Below, one piece after another: positions 36,042 to 44,977 of a stretch of DNA of 64,000 bases. A program made the translations under genes and the position numbers. The notes under the pieces are model-generated. The model was not told the origin of the DNA, searched no databases, and saw only the letters and a list, made by a program, of their open reading frames with translations. Position 1 is the stretch's first letter; each line of letters starts with the position of its first letter. The DNA is from an uncultured Pelagibacteraceae bacterium (GTDB taxonomy: Bacteria; Pseudomonadota; Alphaproteobacteria; Pelagibacterales; Pelagibacteraceae), in contig CACMMN010000005.1 in NCBI GenBank assembly GCA_902614905.1, positions 24,482 through 88,481 of the forward strand. The letters are read 5' to 3'.

Positions 36042-36629
36042 ATGAAATCTTTCATAAAATTTGCTGACACATTAAGCGCATCAATGGGTAAAGCCTTCTC
36101 ATGGTGCATAGTTATACTTATGGGTGGAACATGCTATGAAGTAATAATGGCCTACGCTTTTAACAGCCCTACACTTTGGAATTTTGACTTTAGTTTACAA
36201 ATGTATGGAGCAATTTTTATGATGGCAGGTGCTTATTGTTTGTCAACAGAGGCACATGTTAGAGGAGATGTTATTTACAGACTATTTCCTACAAGAGTTC
36301 AGGGCTGGATTGATTTAATTTTATATTTTATTTTTTTCTTCCCTGGAATTTTAGCTCTAGTATTTTATGGATATGAATATGCAGCGTTAGCATGGAAAAT
36401 TAAAGAAACTAGTTGGAACAGTCCGGCACAAATACAAATTTATATGGCAAAATCTATAATACCTCTGTCAGGAATTTTATTAACAATCCAAGGAATTAGT
36501 GAAGTTTGTAGAGCGATCATTTGTATTAAAACAGGTCATTGGCCAGAGAGAATGTCAGCAGGTGCTGAAGAAACCGAAAAAATATTAATGAGAACATCTC
36601 AGAAAGACGAAAAAGCTGATGTTATTTGA
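36042..36629 (+). CDS. dctQ: TRAP transporter small permease (DctQ-like)
   Basis: 195 aa with four TM segments: CIVILMGGTCYEVIMAYAF, MYGAIFMMAGAYCLSTEAHVRGDVIYRLF (the conserved xHVRGD motif), IDLILYFIFFFPGILALVFYGY and a last helix near PLSGILLTIQG. It partners with the large permease, with an 11-nt overlap. Cytoplasmic C-terminal tail is hydrophilic and ~25 residues long. Confidence 0.92.
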   Translation: MKSFIKFADTLSASMGKAFSWCIVILMGGTCYEVIMAYAFNSPTLWNFDFSLQMYGAIFMMAGAYCLSTEAHVRGDVIYRLFPTRVQGWIDLILYFIFFFPGILALVFYGYEYAALAWKIKETSWNSPAQIQIYMAKSIIPLSGILLTIQGISEVCRAIICIKTGHWPERMSAGAEETEKILMRTSQKDEKADVI

Positions 36630-37980
36630 ATTAACAAATCCAGAAATTGCAATATTAATGATGAGCTTATTTTTATTTGCAGTTCTGTTAGGTTTTCCAA
36701 TTGCATTCACTCTACTAGCTATGGGTGTAGGGTTTGGATATTACGCTTATTTTGATCCAACTAGGATGGATCATCTGCTTGATAATCGGATATTTTCTTT
36801 ATTAGTCCAAAATACTTACACCATAATGGATAATACAGTTTTAACTGCAGTGCCTTTATTTTTATTTATGGGTTACTTAGTTGAAAGAGCTGGGATAGTA
36901 GCAAAATTGTTTTTTGCTATAAGACTTGCTTCCCATAGATTGCCAGCCTCAATGGCTGTCGCAGCACTTGTAACATGTGCATTATTTTCTACAGCAACTG
37001 GAATTATTGGAGCAGTTGTAACTTTAATGGGTCTTTTAGCTTGGCCAGCAATGATAAGAGCTGGATATGATAAAAAATTTGCTTCCGGAGTTATATGTTC
37101 AGGAGGATGTCTGGGAATTTTAATACCTCCAAGCATTATGTTAATTGTATATGCAGTAATAGCTCAATTATCCCCACTAAGACTTTTTGCTGCCGCTATA
37201 TTTCCTGGCTTAATGTTAGCAGGTCTTTATATTTTATATGTAATTATAAGAGCATATTTCAATCCGTCTTTAGCACCTAAGCCTGCAGCAGAGGAAATTC
37301 CGCCAAGGTCAGTAATTTTAAAAGAGGTTTTAGTTTCTTTTGTTCCATTGTTCTCATTAATAATTTTGGTTTTAGGTACAATTTTAGGAGGACTAGCTAC
37401 TCCAGCAGAGGCGGCTGCAGTAGGAGCATTTGGAGCTTTAATTTTATCTTTTTTTTATAAGTCATTAAAATGGAAGAATTTTAAAGAATCTGTTTTTCTA
37501 ACAGCCAAAACAAGCGCAATGATTATGTGGTTATTCGTTGGATCTTGGACATTTGCATCAGTTTTCTCATATTTAGGCGGCCATGAAGTTTTTGAAGAAT
37601 TTTTTAAATCAATGGATATTCAACCTTGGCAATTTTTAGTTATCACACAAATTATAATATTTTTACTTGGTTGGCCACTAGAGTGGACTGAAATTTTAAT
37701 TATATTTGTCCCAATATTTTTACCGCTAGTAGAATTTTTTGGAGTAAACCCGTATTTTTTTGCAATGTTAATAGCTTTAAATTTACAAACATCTTTTCTA
37801 ACTCCACCGATGGCAATGTCGGCTTATTATTTAAAGGGTGTGCAAAGTAGAAACGTTGAATTAATGCAAATTTTTAGAGGTATAATGCCTTTTCTTGGAA
37901 TAGTAATATTTGCAATGGTTTTAATGTACATGTTTCCTGGTATCGCTTTATGGTTACCAGATGTTTTATTCGCAGAATAA
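36619..37980 (+). CDS. dctM: TRAP transporter large permease (DctM-like)
   Basis: 453 aa with ~12 TM segments, forming the transport channel and Na+ sites. Seen: NTVLTAVPLFLFMGYLVERAG, FSTATGIIGAVVTLMGLLAWPAM, GGCLGILIPPSIMLIVYAVIAQLS, ATPAEAAAVGAFGALIL, and LNLQTSFLTPPMAMSAYYLKGV. The length and sequence suit the TakP-type subgroup of the binding protein. The amidase gene starts 6 nt later. Confidence 0.95.
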   Translation: MLFELTNPEIAILMMSLFLFAVLLGFPIAFTLLAMGVGFGYYAYFDPTRMDHLLDNRIFSLLVQNTYTIMDNTVLTAVPLFLFMGYLVERAGIVAKLFFAIRLASHRLPASMAVAALVTCALFSTATGIIGAVVTLMGLLAWPAMIRAGYDKKFASGVICSGGCLGILIPPSIMLIVYAVIAQLSPLRLFAAAIFPGLMLAGLYILYVIIRAYFNPSLAPKPAAEEIPPRSVILKEVLVSFVPLFSLIILVLGTILGGLATPAEAAAVGAFGALILSFFYKSLKWKNFKESVFLTAKTSAMIMWLFVGSWTFASVFSYLGGHEVFEEFFKSMDIQPWQFLVITQIIIFLLGWPLEWTEILIIFVPIFLPLVEFFGVNPYFFAMLIALNLQTSFLTPPMAMSAYYLKGVQSRNVELMQIFRGIMPFLGIVIFAMVLMYMFPGIALWLPDVLFAE

Positions 37981-37986
37981 ATTTTA

Positions 37987-39324
37987 ATGTCCAATATATT
38001 TCAATTAACTGTCTCTGAAATAGCAGAAAAAATAAAAAAATCTGATCTAAACTCTGTTGATTTGTGTAAATCATACATTGAGCAAATAGAAAAATTTGAA
38101 AAAGATGTAAAAGCTTGGGCCTATTTTGATAAAAAACTACTTCTAGAAAAAGCAGAAGAGGCAGACAATCATAGAAGGTCGGGCAAACCCGTAGGCCCTC
38201 TCCACGGAATTCCGGTAGCACTAAAAGATATAATCGGAACTTATGACATGCCTACAGAGTGTGGAACTATTTTAAGAAAAGGCAAAACAGAATCACAAAA
38301 TGCAGAGATAGTAGATTTACTAAAATCAGCAGGAGCATTAATCATGGGAAAAACTAATACTTCTGAATTAGCTTACCTTGCTCCACCTAAAACAACAAAT
38401 CCTCACGATTATTCAAGAACTCCAGGTGGATCTTCTAGTGGGTCGGCAGCTGTTATAGCTTCTCATATGGCGCCTTTATCAATTGGTTCTCAAACAGGAG
38501 GTTCAGTGATTAGACCAGCGTCTTATTGTGGTGTCGTTGGTTACAAACCGAGTTATGGATTAATTTCACGTAATGGTGTTTTAAGAACTTCATATAATCT
38601 TGACCATATAGGAGTTTTTGGAAGAACCGTAGAGGATGTTGCTTTACTTGCAAAAGTGTTAATCAAAAAAGATTCTTACGATAAAGCGACCATACATTAT
38701 TCCTCAGAATTTATGTTAGACGAGTGTAAAAAAGGACCTATGTTTGATCCAAAGTTTATTTTTTATAAGACAGATAGTTGGAAGAAAGTTGATAAAAAAT
38801 CTAGAGAGGCATTTGAATATTTTATAAAATCTTTTAAAAAAAATATTGAAGTATTTGATACTCCTTCATACTTTAAGGATATAGACAAATACCACAGATT
38901 AATACATGAAACTGATTTAGCTAATAACTTTCAAGTTTATTACAAAAAGTCAAAATCAAAACTTTCAAAGGAAATGCAATCAGCTATTTCAAAAGGTATG
39001 AAGCATTCTGCTAAAGAATATTTAGATGCCGTTGACTTTATGGAGAGGAGTTATGAGTCTTATAAAGAGGTATTCGAAGATTATCATGGAGTGTTAAGTC
39101 CATGTAGTACTGGTGTAGCTGATAAAGGTTTAAAAAGTACAGGAAGTGCTGATTTTAATAGAGTATGGTCGTATATGCATACACCAGCAATTTCTCTACC
39201 TTTACTTCAAGGAGAAAATAATTTACCATTAGGTGTACAATTAGTTGGCGACAGGCATGACGATAACAGATTTTTAGGTGTAGCTAACTGGCTGGAAAAG
39301 GAGAGCAAAAAATTTAATGAATAA
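37987..39324 (+). CDS. Amidase (amidase-signature family)
   Basis: Hydrolyses an amide; Ser-cisSer-Lys triad visible as GIPVALKDIIGTYDMPTECG (Lys), TPGGSSSGSAAVIASHMAPL and SIGSQTGGSVIRPASYCGVVGYKPSYG. 445 aa. No GatB/GatC partner nearby, and the sequence is closer to catabolic amidases than GatA. Being cotranscribed with the TRAP permeases (6 nt spacing) suggests the transported solute may be or give rise to an amide, which is only inference. Confidence 0.9.
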   Translation: MSNIFQLTVSEIAEKIKKSDLNSVDLCKSYIEQIEKFEKDVKAWAYFDKKLLLEKAEEADNHRRSGKPVGPLHGIPVALKDIIGTYDMPTECGTILRKGKTESQNAEIVDLLKSAGALIMGKTNTSELAYLAPPKTTNPHDYSRTPGGSSSGSAAVIASHMAPLSIGSQTGGSVIRPASYCGVVGYKPSYGLISRNGVLRTSYNLDHIGVFGRTVEDVALLAKVLIKKDSYDKATIHYSSEFMLDECKKGPMFDPKFIFYKTDSWKKVDKKSREAFEYFIKSFKKNIEVFDTPSYFKDIDKYHRLIHETDLANNFQVYYKKSKSKLSKEMQSAISKGMKHSAKEYLDAVDFMERSYESYKEVFEDYHGVLSPCSTGVADKGLKSTGSADFNRVWSYMHTPAISLPLLQGENNLPLGVQLVGDRHDDNRFLGVANWLEKESKKFNE

Positions 39325-39493
39325 AATCACAGTTATTATTGGTCTAAGTTTTGCAATATTTTTTTTAGTTGGACTCGCAACAACACTAACAAGATCTATG
39401 ATGATTGGTTTTTTGGATGTTTTGCCAGTATATATCTTAATGGGTATAGCGATAGTAATGATGATATACGAATCTTTTTTCGATAAATCATAA
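39317..39493 (+). CDS. Small membrane protein of unknown function (58 aa)
   Basis: An ORF missed by the supplied track: ATG at 39317 overlaps the amidase end by 8 nt, and the stop is TAA at 39491. Two hydrophobic segments (VIIGLSFAIFFLVGLATTL and VLPVYILMGIAIVMMIYE) are separated by TRSMMIGFLD. It fills the gap between the amidase and the EamA gene exactly (8 nt to the next start). No family recognised. Confidence 0.65.
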   Translation: MNKITVIIGLSFAIFFLVGLATTLTRSMMIGFLDVLPVYILMGIAIVMMIYESFFDKS

Positions 39494-39501
39494 CACGTTT
39501 C

Positions 39502-40395
39502 GTGATTAAAAAAGAGCTTCTAGCTTATTCTTTATTAGTAATTCAACCAATATTTATGGCAAGCAATCTTGTAGTTGCAAGAGGTGGAGTTGAATACATA
39601 CCGCCAATATCTCTTGCTTTTTGGCGGTGGTTAACAGTTTTTTTAATTCTTCTAATTTTTAATTACACAATTTTTTCTAAAAAAAAAATTATACTTAAAG
39701 AATATAAGAAATTGTTTTTTTTGGGTTTTATGGGATGCGGAGTTTGTGGAGCTTTTCCATTTATTGCAGGTCAAACTACGACAATAATAAATATGGGTAT
39801 AATTTATACTTCTTCTCCAATTTTTATAATTTTAATAAGCTATTTTTTTTTTAAAGAAAAAATGAATTTACTTAAAATAATAGGACTAATATCATGTTTA
39901 TTGGGAGTTATAATTATTATTATCAAAGGAGATTATTTAGCATTAATTGAACTAATGTTTACCAAAGGTGATCTCTGGATGTTAGGAGCATCCATTGGTT
40001 GGGCTTTATACTCTATATTTCTATTTTATTGGAAGTCATCGCTTAAAGTATTTGAACGTTTTACACTAATATCTTTATTTGGTGCTTTAAGTTTATTACC
40101 TTTTTATCTGACTGAAGAAATTTTTGTAAAAAGTACTACGTTTGATACAAACTTTATAATTTGGGTAATATTTGCTGCAGTCTCACCAGGGATAATTGCA
40201 TTTTCCTTGTATACCTATGCTCAAAGATATTTAGGAGCAACTACAACTGGTTTCACTTTATATCTTTTTACTGTGTATGGTGCTTTTTATGGAATTTTGT
40301 TTTTTGGTGAAAATTTAAAAACTTTCCATGTATATGGAACAATATTAGTATTTTTAGGTGTTTATTTAGTAAAATATAAAAAAAAAAATGTATAA
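39502..40395 (+). CDS. EamA/DMT family transporter
   Basis: 297 aa with ten TM segments in two EamA repeats (SNLVVARGGVEYIPPISLAFWRWL in the first, FTKGDLWMLGASIGWALYSIFLFYWK starting the second). Likely exporter of a metabolite or amino acid; substrate unknown. The start appears to be the GTG at 39502. It overlaps the hydrolase gene by 8 nt. Confidence 0.9.
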   Translation: MIKKELLAYSLLVIQPIFMASNLVVARGGVEYIPPISLAFWRWLTVFLILLIFNYTIFSKKKIILKEYKKLFFLGFMGCGVCGAFPFIAGQTTTIINMGIIYTSSPIFIILISYFFFKEKMNLLKIIGLISCLLGVIIIIIKGDYLALIELMFTKGDLWMLGASIGWALYSIFLFYWKSSLKVFERFTLISLFGALSLLPFYLTEEIFVKSTTFDTNFIIWVIFAAVSPGIIAFSLYTYAQRYLGATTTGFTLYLFTVYGAFYGILFFGENLKTFHVYGTILVFLGVYLVKYKKKNV

Positions 40396-41197
40396 GAAAA
40401 TTTCAATGATAATTTTAAATTCAGCTATAGCTTTAACAGTCATTTATCTAGTGGTTGTAATTGTTATTTTTCTTTCACAGAGAAAATTAATGTATCACCC
40501 TAATGAAAATAACTATCTTGAGGAAAATCAATTAAATCATAAAATTGAAAAAGTTTATATTAATTCAGATTTTAAACTTTTAGGCTGGCATCATGTAAAA
40601 AATAAAAAATTTAAAACATTGCTCTTTTTTCATGGTAATGCAGGAAATCTTCAAAATAGAATTTATAAATTAAACGATATTTCAAAACTTGATTTAAACT
40701 ATTTGATTATAGCTTACAGAGGATTTAGTGGTAATAAAGGTCAGCCAAATGAAATCGGTCTTTACAAAGATTCTGAGGTAGCAAAAAAATGGTTAAATAA
40801 TATTGGTGTATCTGACAAAGACATAATTTTATACGGCGAGTCGTTAGGAACAGCAGTGGCTGTTGATTTAGCATCAAAACATAATTTTGCAGGAATAATT
40901 TTAGAGTCGCCTTTTACATCAATGGTTAAATTATCAAAAATATATTATCCATATTTACCAGTAAAAATACTTTTGAAAGATAAATACGAATCGATAAAAA
41001 AAATTGATAAAATAAATTTTCCTAAAATGGTAATGCATGGTGACAAAGATAAAATTGTCCCTTTCAGCATGGGAAAAGAAATGTTCGAAAAGTTTTCTGA
41101 ACCCAAGTTAAGTTATTTTAGAAAAGGTGATGACCATATGATGGAATTTGATGAAGAGTTATTAGAAAAAATTAAAAATTTTTTAAAAATTATATAG
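40388..41197 (+). CDS. Alpha/beta hydrolase, membrane-anchored (BEM46/YfhR-like)
   Basis: 269 aa with one N-terminal TM (AIALTVIYLVVVIVIFLS) and the motif QRKLMYHPNENN typical of this group. The hydrolase core shows LLFFHGNAGNLQNR (oxyanion hole), LYGESLGTAVAVDLA (nucleophile Ser), MHGDKDKIVPF (Asp) and GDDHMMEFDEE (His). Substrate unknown. The gene ends 3 nt before the convergent ftsY. Confidence 0.9.
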   Translation: MYKKISMIILNSAIALTVIYLVVVIVIFLSQRKLMYHPNENNYLEENQLNHKIEKVYINSDFKLLGWHHVKNKKFKTLLFFHGNAGNLQNRIYKLNDISKLDLNYLIIAYRGFSGNKGQPNEIGLYKDSEVAKKWLNNIGVSDKDIILYGESLGTAVAVDLASKHNFAGIILESPFTSMVKLSKIYYPYLPVKILLKDKYESIKKIDKINFPKMVMHGDKDKIVPFSMGKEMFEKFSEPKLSYFRKGDDHMMEFDEELLEKIKNFLKII

Positions 41198-41200
41198 TGA

Positions 41201-42121
41201 TCAATTAAAATTAATGAAATTTTTAGAAAAACTTTCACTATCAAAGATTTGAAGATCATCCTCTTTTTCACCAAACCCCAAAGCGATAATCGGTAACTGA
41301 AATTTTTTAGAAACTGCAATTAAAATACCACCTTTTGCTGTACCATCAAGTTTGGTCATAATTAACCCTGTGATTGGTATAATCTTATTGAATTCTTCCA
41401 CTTGATTTATAGCGTTTTGACCAGACGTAGCGTCTAAGACTAAAATTACATCTTGTGGCGCTTTCTCATCTATTTTTTTTATTACATTTCCAATCTTTTT
41501 AAATTCATCCATTAAATTTTTTTTATTTTGCAATCTACCCGCTGTATCTATTAAAGTAATATCTATATTATTGTTCTTTGCAAACTCCATAGCCTTATAG
41601 GCAACGGATGCGGGATCACTTCCTGGTTCGGACTTAATTATTTCGCAACTTAATTTTTTTGACCATCTCTCCAGCTGATCAATTGCTGCTGCTCTAAATG
41701 TGTCACAAGCTGCAAAAATTACTTCATTATGATTTGATTTATAAAGTTTTGACATTTTTGCAATTGTTGTGGTTTTGCCTACACCATTTACTCCAGAGAT
41801 AAGAACTGCTTTTCTCGCTTCAGTTTTACTAAAAAAATTTTTGTTTTCTAAAGGTTTCAATAAAGAGTTTATGTAATTATTTATAATATTTTGAATCTCT
41901 TCAAGTTCGTTCTTACTTGGATCAATTTTACGGTTAGAAATTTCCTCTCTAATTTCTGAAGATGCTTTTACCCCTACATCTGATTGAATCAAAAATTCTT
42001 CAATTTTTTCTAATTCTTTATCACCAATTTCTTTGTTAATTATGATTTCTTTAATACCTTTAGAAAAATTTGAAGTAGTTTTTTTTAAACCGTCTTTAAA
42101 TTTTTTAAAAATATTTATCAT
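41201..42121 (-). CDS. ftsY: Signal recognition particle receptor FtsY
   Basis: SRP receptor GTPase delivering nascent membrane proteins to the translocon. G motifs: ISGVNGVGKTTTIAKM, AACDTFRAAAIDQLERW, LIDTAGRLQNKKNLMDE, MTKLDGTAKGG, ALGFGEKEDDLQIFD. At 306 aa it has only the N and G domains; the acidic A domain of E. coli FtsY is missing, as in many alphaproteobacteria. Its partner ffh is 0.9 kb away on the other strand. It overlaps dapF by 4 nt. Confidence 0.97.
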   Translation of the reverse strand: MINIFKKFKDGLKKTTSNFSKGIKEIIINKEIGDKELEKIEEFLIQSDVGVKASSEIREEISNRKIDPSKNELEEIQNIINNYINSLLKPLENKNFFSKTEARKAVLISGVNGVGKTTTIAKMSKLYKSNHNEVIFAACDTFRAAAIDQLERWSKKLSCEIIKSEPGSDPASVAYKAMEFAKNNNIDITLIDTAGRLQNKKNLMDEFKKIGNVIKKIDEKAPQDVILVLDATSGQNAINQVEEFNKIIPITGLIMTKLDGTAKGGILIAVSKKFQLPIIALGFGEKEDDLQIFDSESFSKNFINFN

Positions 42122-42930
42122 AGATTTAAATGAATTTTTTCTATATTAGATACATTTCCTTCCATAAGGATATTTCCATTAACGTCCTTATTTATTTTGA
42201 TCTTTCCTAATTTAAATTCAATTTCAGTAGGATAAATTGAAACTTTATTTATTTCACCCGCAATTGCTGTAGCACACGCTGCAGTACCACAAGCTTTAGT
42301 CAAGCCTGCTCCTCTTTCCCAATGTAAAACCTTAAAATGTTTATCATTAATTTTTTTTGCAAATGTCACGTTTACTTTTTCTGGAAACAAAGAATTACTT
42401 TCAATTTTAGGCCCTATATCTTTTATTTGAATTTTATCTAAATCTTCAGTAAAAAAAATTATATGCGGATTTCCAACATTCACTGCTGTCCCTGAAAGAT
42501 TAAGATTATCTATTTTAATTTCAACATTCTTTGTATCTACTTCTTTTGCTAAAGGTATTTCATTCCAATTTGTTTTAGGAATTCCAATATTAGTTTGGAT
42601 ATTATTCTCATTTAAGATTTTAGATTTTAGAATACCGCTCTCTGTTTCAAATGTGATTTCACTTTTAGCATTTTCTTTTGACAAAAGGCTTGCTACACAT
42701 CTCGTACCGTTACCACAAGCTGCTGAGTCGGATCCATCAGAATTTTTAAAAATTAAATAAGCATCAACTTTTTCACTTTTTTTAACTAAAATTAGTTGAT
42801 CGCAACCAATCTTTTTTCTGTCACAAATACTTTTTATTTGAGACTTATTTAATTCAAAGTCACTATCTCTTTGATCGATAATAACAAAGTCATTTCCTAA
42901 ACCATCCATTTTATATGCTTTAAAATCCAT
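42118..42930 (-). CDS. dapF: Diaminopimelate epimerase
   Basis: Converts LL- to meso-diaminopimelate for lysine and peptidoglycan. Opening MDFKAYKMDGLGNDFVIID, first catalytic Cys in DGSDSAACGNGTRCVAS, second in GLTKACGTAACATAIAG. 270 aa, full length. It leads a dapF-ftsY minus-strand pair and is divergent from the ffh leader region. The asd gene at 54.6 kb acts in the same pathway. Confidence 0.97.
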   Translation of the reverse strand: MDFKAYKMDGLGNDFVIIDQRDSDFELNKSQIKSICDRKKIGCDQLILVKKSEKVDAYLIFKNSDGSDSAACGNGTRCVASLLSKENAKSEITFETESGILKSKILNENNIQTNIGIPKTNWNEIPLAKEVDTKNVEIKIDNLNLSGTAVNVGNPHIIFFTEDLDKIQIKDIGPKIESNSLFPEKVNVTFAKKINDKHFKVLHWERGAGLTKACGTAACATAIAGEINKVSIYPTEIEFKLGKIKINKDVNGNILMEGNVSNIEKIHLNL

Positions 42931-42990
42931 ATATTTATACTTAACTTATTTATTGACTTTTTGAACCTCTATTATAGTTTCTCACCACTT

Positions 42991-43085
42991 CCGCAAAAAA
43001 ACAGCATTTTGCGGTGTCTTTGGAAACAAAGAGATCGACACCAGTCAGCGAGGGTTCGCCCACTGGTGCGATGACTGCTGGATTA
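42991..43085 (+). ncRNA. Structured RNA leader upstream of ffh, possible pseudoknot
   Basis: Three adjacent helices can be drawn. P1: CCGCAAAA (42991-42998) with TTTTGCGG (43007-43014), 8-nt loop AAACAGCA. P2: CTTTG-GAAA-CAAAG (43018-43031), a GNRA tetraloop, with outer TGT/ACA. P3: ACCAGT (43040-43045) with ACTGGT (43062-43067), enclosing GCGA-GGGT-TCGC. The P1 loop CAGCA (43002-43006) can pair with TGCTG at 43076-43080, just before the GGA that is the likely ffh ribosome site. CAGTCA (43042-43047) could instead pair with TGACTG (43072-43077), giving an alternative fold. The region is much more G+C-rich than its surroundings. It does not contain the 4.5S SRP RNA core. Confidence 0.6.
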
Positions 43086-43089
43086 AAAT

Positions 43090-44448
43090 ATGTTTGAAAA
43101 TTTAACAAATAAATTCGAGGGCATACTCGAAAGATTTAAAAAATCACCATCACTTGATGAAGGTCAGGTTGATGATGGTTTAAGATTAATAAGACAAGCT
43201 CTATTAGAAGCAGATGTTTCTTTAGACGTCACAAAAGAATTTATCAATAATGTTAAACCGAAAGTTTTAGGGAAAGAAATTCTAAGATCAACAGCTCCTG
43301 GGCAGATGGTTGTAAAAATTGTTTATGACGAGCTTGTAAATTTCTTAGGTGATAAAAATCAAGAAATTAATTTAAAATCTAATCCACCAATTTCAATTAT
43401 GATGGTAGGCCTCCAAGGATCTGGTAAGACAACTAGTACCGCAAAATTATCTAAATTTTTAGAAAAAAATAACAAAAAAAAGATCATGATGGCAAGTTTA
43501 GATATCTATCGTCCTGCTGCTCAAGACCAATTAAAAGTTCTTGGCGAGCAAAATAATATTCAAACACTACCAATAATAGAAGGTCAAACACCCACGGATA
43601 TTTGCAGAAGAGCCTTAACGGCTGCAAACCTTAATGGCTCAGATGTTATTATTTTTGATACCGCTGGAAGAACACAAATCGATTTACAGATGATGAGTGA
43701 AATAAAACAAATAGAGGAAGTCATAAAACCAACTGAAACAATACTGGTTGCTGATTCACTTACTGGCCAAGTAGCTGCTAATGTTGCAAAGGAATTTGGA
43801 AATACAGTAAAACTTACAGGAATAATTTTAACACGTGCTGATGGAGATGGAAGAGGTGGTGCAGCACTTAGTATGAAACATGTTGCTAATGTGCCAATCA
43901 AATTTTTAGGAATAGGAGAAAAAATTGAAAATCTAGAAATTTTTCACCCTGACAGGATTGCAAATAGAATTTTAGGCATGGGAGATATCGTTTCTCTAGT
44001 TGAGAAAGCAGCACAAGACATCGACGAAGAAAAATTAAAAGAAGCTGAAGAAACTTTAAAAAAAGGACAATTTTCACTAGATGATTATTTAACACAATTA
44101 AGACAAATGAAAAAAATGGGTGGTATAGAGGGAGTAATGTCTTTTTTACCAGGTGTCTCAAAATTAAAATCACAAATGGATCAAGCAGGCGTTGATGAAA
44201 AAATTATAACCCAAAATGAGGCAGTAATATTGTCAATGACAAAACAAGAAAGAGATAATCCTAAAATAATAAATGGATCTAGAAAAAAAAGAATTGCTAA
44301 TGGCTCTGGTACAGATATTGCCACTATCAATAAATTGTTAAAACAATTTAAAATGATGTCTGACATGATGAAAAAAATGTCAAAAGGAAACACAAAAGGG
44401 TTAATGGATAAAGGATTGCCACCAGAACTCTTCAATCAATTAAAATAA
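43090..44448 (+). CDS. ffh: Signal recognition particle protein Ffh
   Basis: SRP54 GTPase that binds signal peptides and 4.5S RNA. NG domain: [66 protein letters not shown] domain: [13 protein letters not shown], a Met-rich [14 protein letters not shown], and RNA-binding [24 protein letters not shown]. 452 aa. It is preceded by the structured leader and followed 13 nt later by rpsP. Confidence 0.97.
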   Translation: MFENLTNKFEGILERFKKSPSLDEGQVDDGLRLIRQALLEADVSLDVTKEFINNVKPKVLGKEILRSTAPGQMVVKIVYDELVNFLGDKNQEINLKSNPPISIMMVGLQGSGKTTSTAKLSKFLEKNNKKKIMMASLDIYRPAAQDQLKVLGEQNNIQTLPIIEGQTPTDICRRALTAANLNGSDVIIFDTAGRTQIDLQMMSEIKQIEEVIKPTETILVADSLTGQVAANVAKEFGNTVKLTGIILTRADGDGRGGAALSMKHVANVPIKFLGIGEKIENLEIFHPDRIANRILGMGDIVSLVEKAAQDIDEEKLKEAEETLKKGQFSLDDYLTQLRQMKKMGGIEGVMSFLPGVSKLKSQMDQAGVDEKIITQNEAVILSMTKQERDNPKIINGSRKKRIANGSGTDIATINKLLKQFKMMSDMMKKMSKGNTKGLMDKGLPPELFNQLK

Positions 44449-44461
44449 TAAAGGAGAAAAA

Positions 44462-44977
44462 ATGTTAAAACTTAGATTATCAATGGGCGGTACAAAAAAA
44501 AGACCAGTATATAAGATAGTTGTAGCAGACAGCAGATTTCCAAGAGATGGAAGATTTATAGAAAAACTAGGATATTTCAATCCACTGTTACCAAAAGATA
44601 AAAAAGATAGAGTAGGTCTTGAATCTGAAAGAATTAAATATTGGTTAAGTCAAGGAGCAAAACCAACTACTAGAGTTGCAAGAATTTTAGGGGAGAATAA
44701 ATTAATTGAAATGCCTGCAGCTGGTAATAATCCCAACAAGGCTATTCCAAAAAAAGATAGAAAAAAACAAGATGCTGGTGCTGAAAAAAAAGAGGATAAA
44801 AAAACTGATGCTCCAAAAGAAGCTCCAAAGGCAGAAGAGAAAAAAGCTGATGCTCCAAAAGAAGCTCCAAAGGCAGAAGAGAAAAAAGCTGATGCTCCAA
44901 AAGAAGCTCCAAAGGCAGAAGAGAAAAAAGCTGATGCTCCAAAAGAATCTCCAAAGGCAGAGGAAAATAAAAAATAA
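44462..44977 (+). CDS. rpsP: 30S ribosomal protein S16 with a repetitive C-terminal tail
   Basis: Residues 1-~85 are ordinary S16 ([53 protein letters not shown]). After that come ~85 extra residues in place of the usual few, containing four copies of a 14-aa unit ([14 protein letters not shown]). The tail is rich in Lys, Glu, Ala and Pro and should be disordered on the ribosome surface. The ribosome site AAAGGAGAA is strong. The stop overlaps trmD by 1 nt (TAATG); rimM, normally between them, is absent. Confidence 0.95.
   Translation: MLKLRLSMGGTKKRPVYKIVVADSRFPRDGRFIEKLGYFNPLLPKDKKDRVGLESERIKYWLSQGAKPTTRVARILGENKLIEMPAAGNNPNKAIPKKDRKKQDAGAEKKEDKKTDAPKEAPKAEEKKADAPKEAPKAEEKKADAPKEAPKAEEKKADAPKESPKAEENKK
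44804..44971 (+). repeat. Four tandem 42-bp units inside rpsP
   Basis: Unit starts at 44804, 44846, 44888 and 44930. Units 2 and 3 (GCTGATGCTCCAAAAGAAGC...) are identical to each other over 42 bp as read; unit 1 differs at its first codon (ACT) and unit 4 has several changes (TCT for GCT, GAGGAAAAT). The 42-bp period is a multiple of 3, so gain or loss of units keeps frame. Near-identity points to recent expansion. Confidence 0.95.

Noticed and set aside
42953-42978. Sigma70 promoter for the ffh leader (TTGACT ... TATTAT)
   Set aside because: The spacer is only about 11 bp, far below the usual 17, so I do not call it despite good hexamers.
43040-43070. tRNA-like or 4.5S SRP RNA signal (GGGTTCGCCC) before ffh
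   Set aside because: No acceptor or anticodon stem fits, and the SRP core GGTCCGGAAGGAAGCAGCC is absent on both strands; the hairpins are better read as a leader structure.
44804-44971. CRISPR-like or intergenic direct repeats
   Set aside because: Units are contiguous without spacers and in frame within rpsP, so they are a coding tandem repeat.
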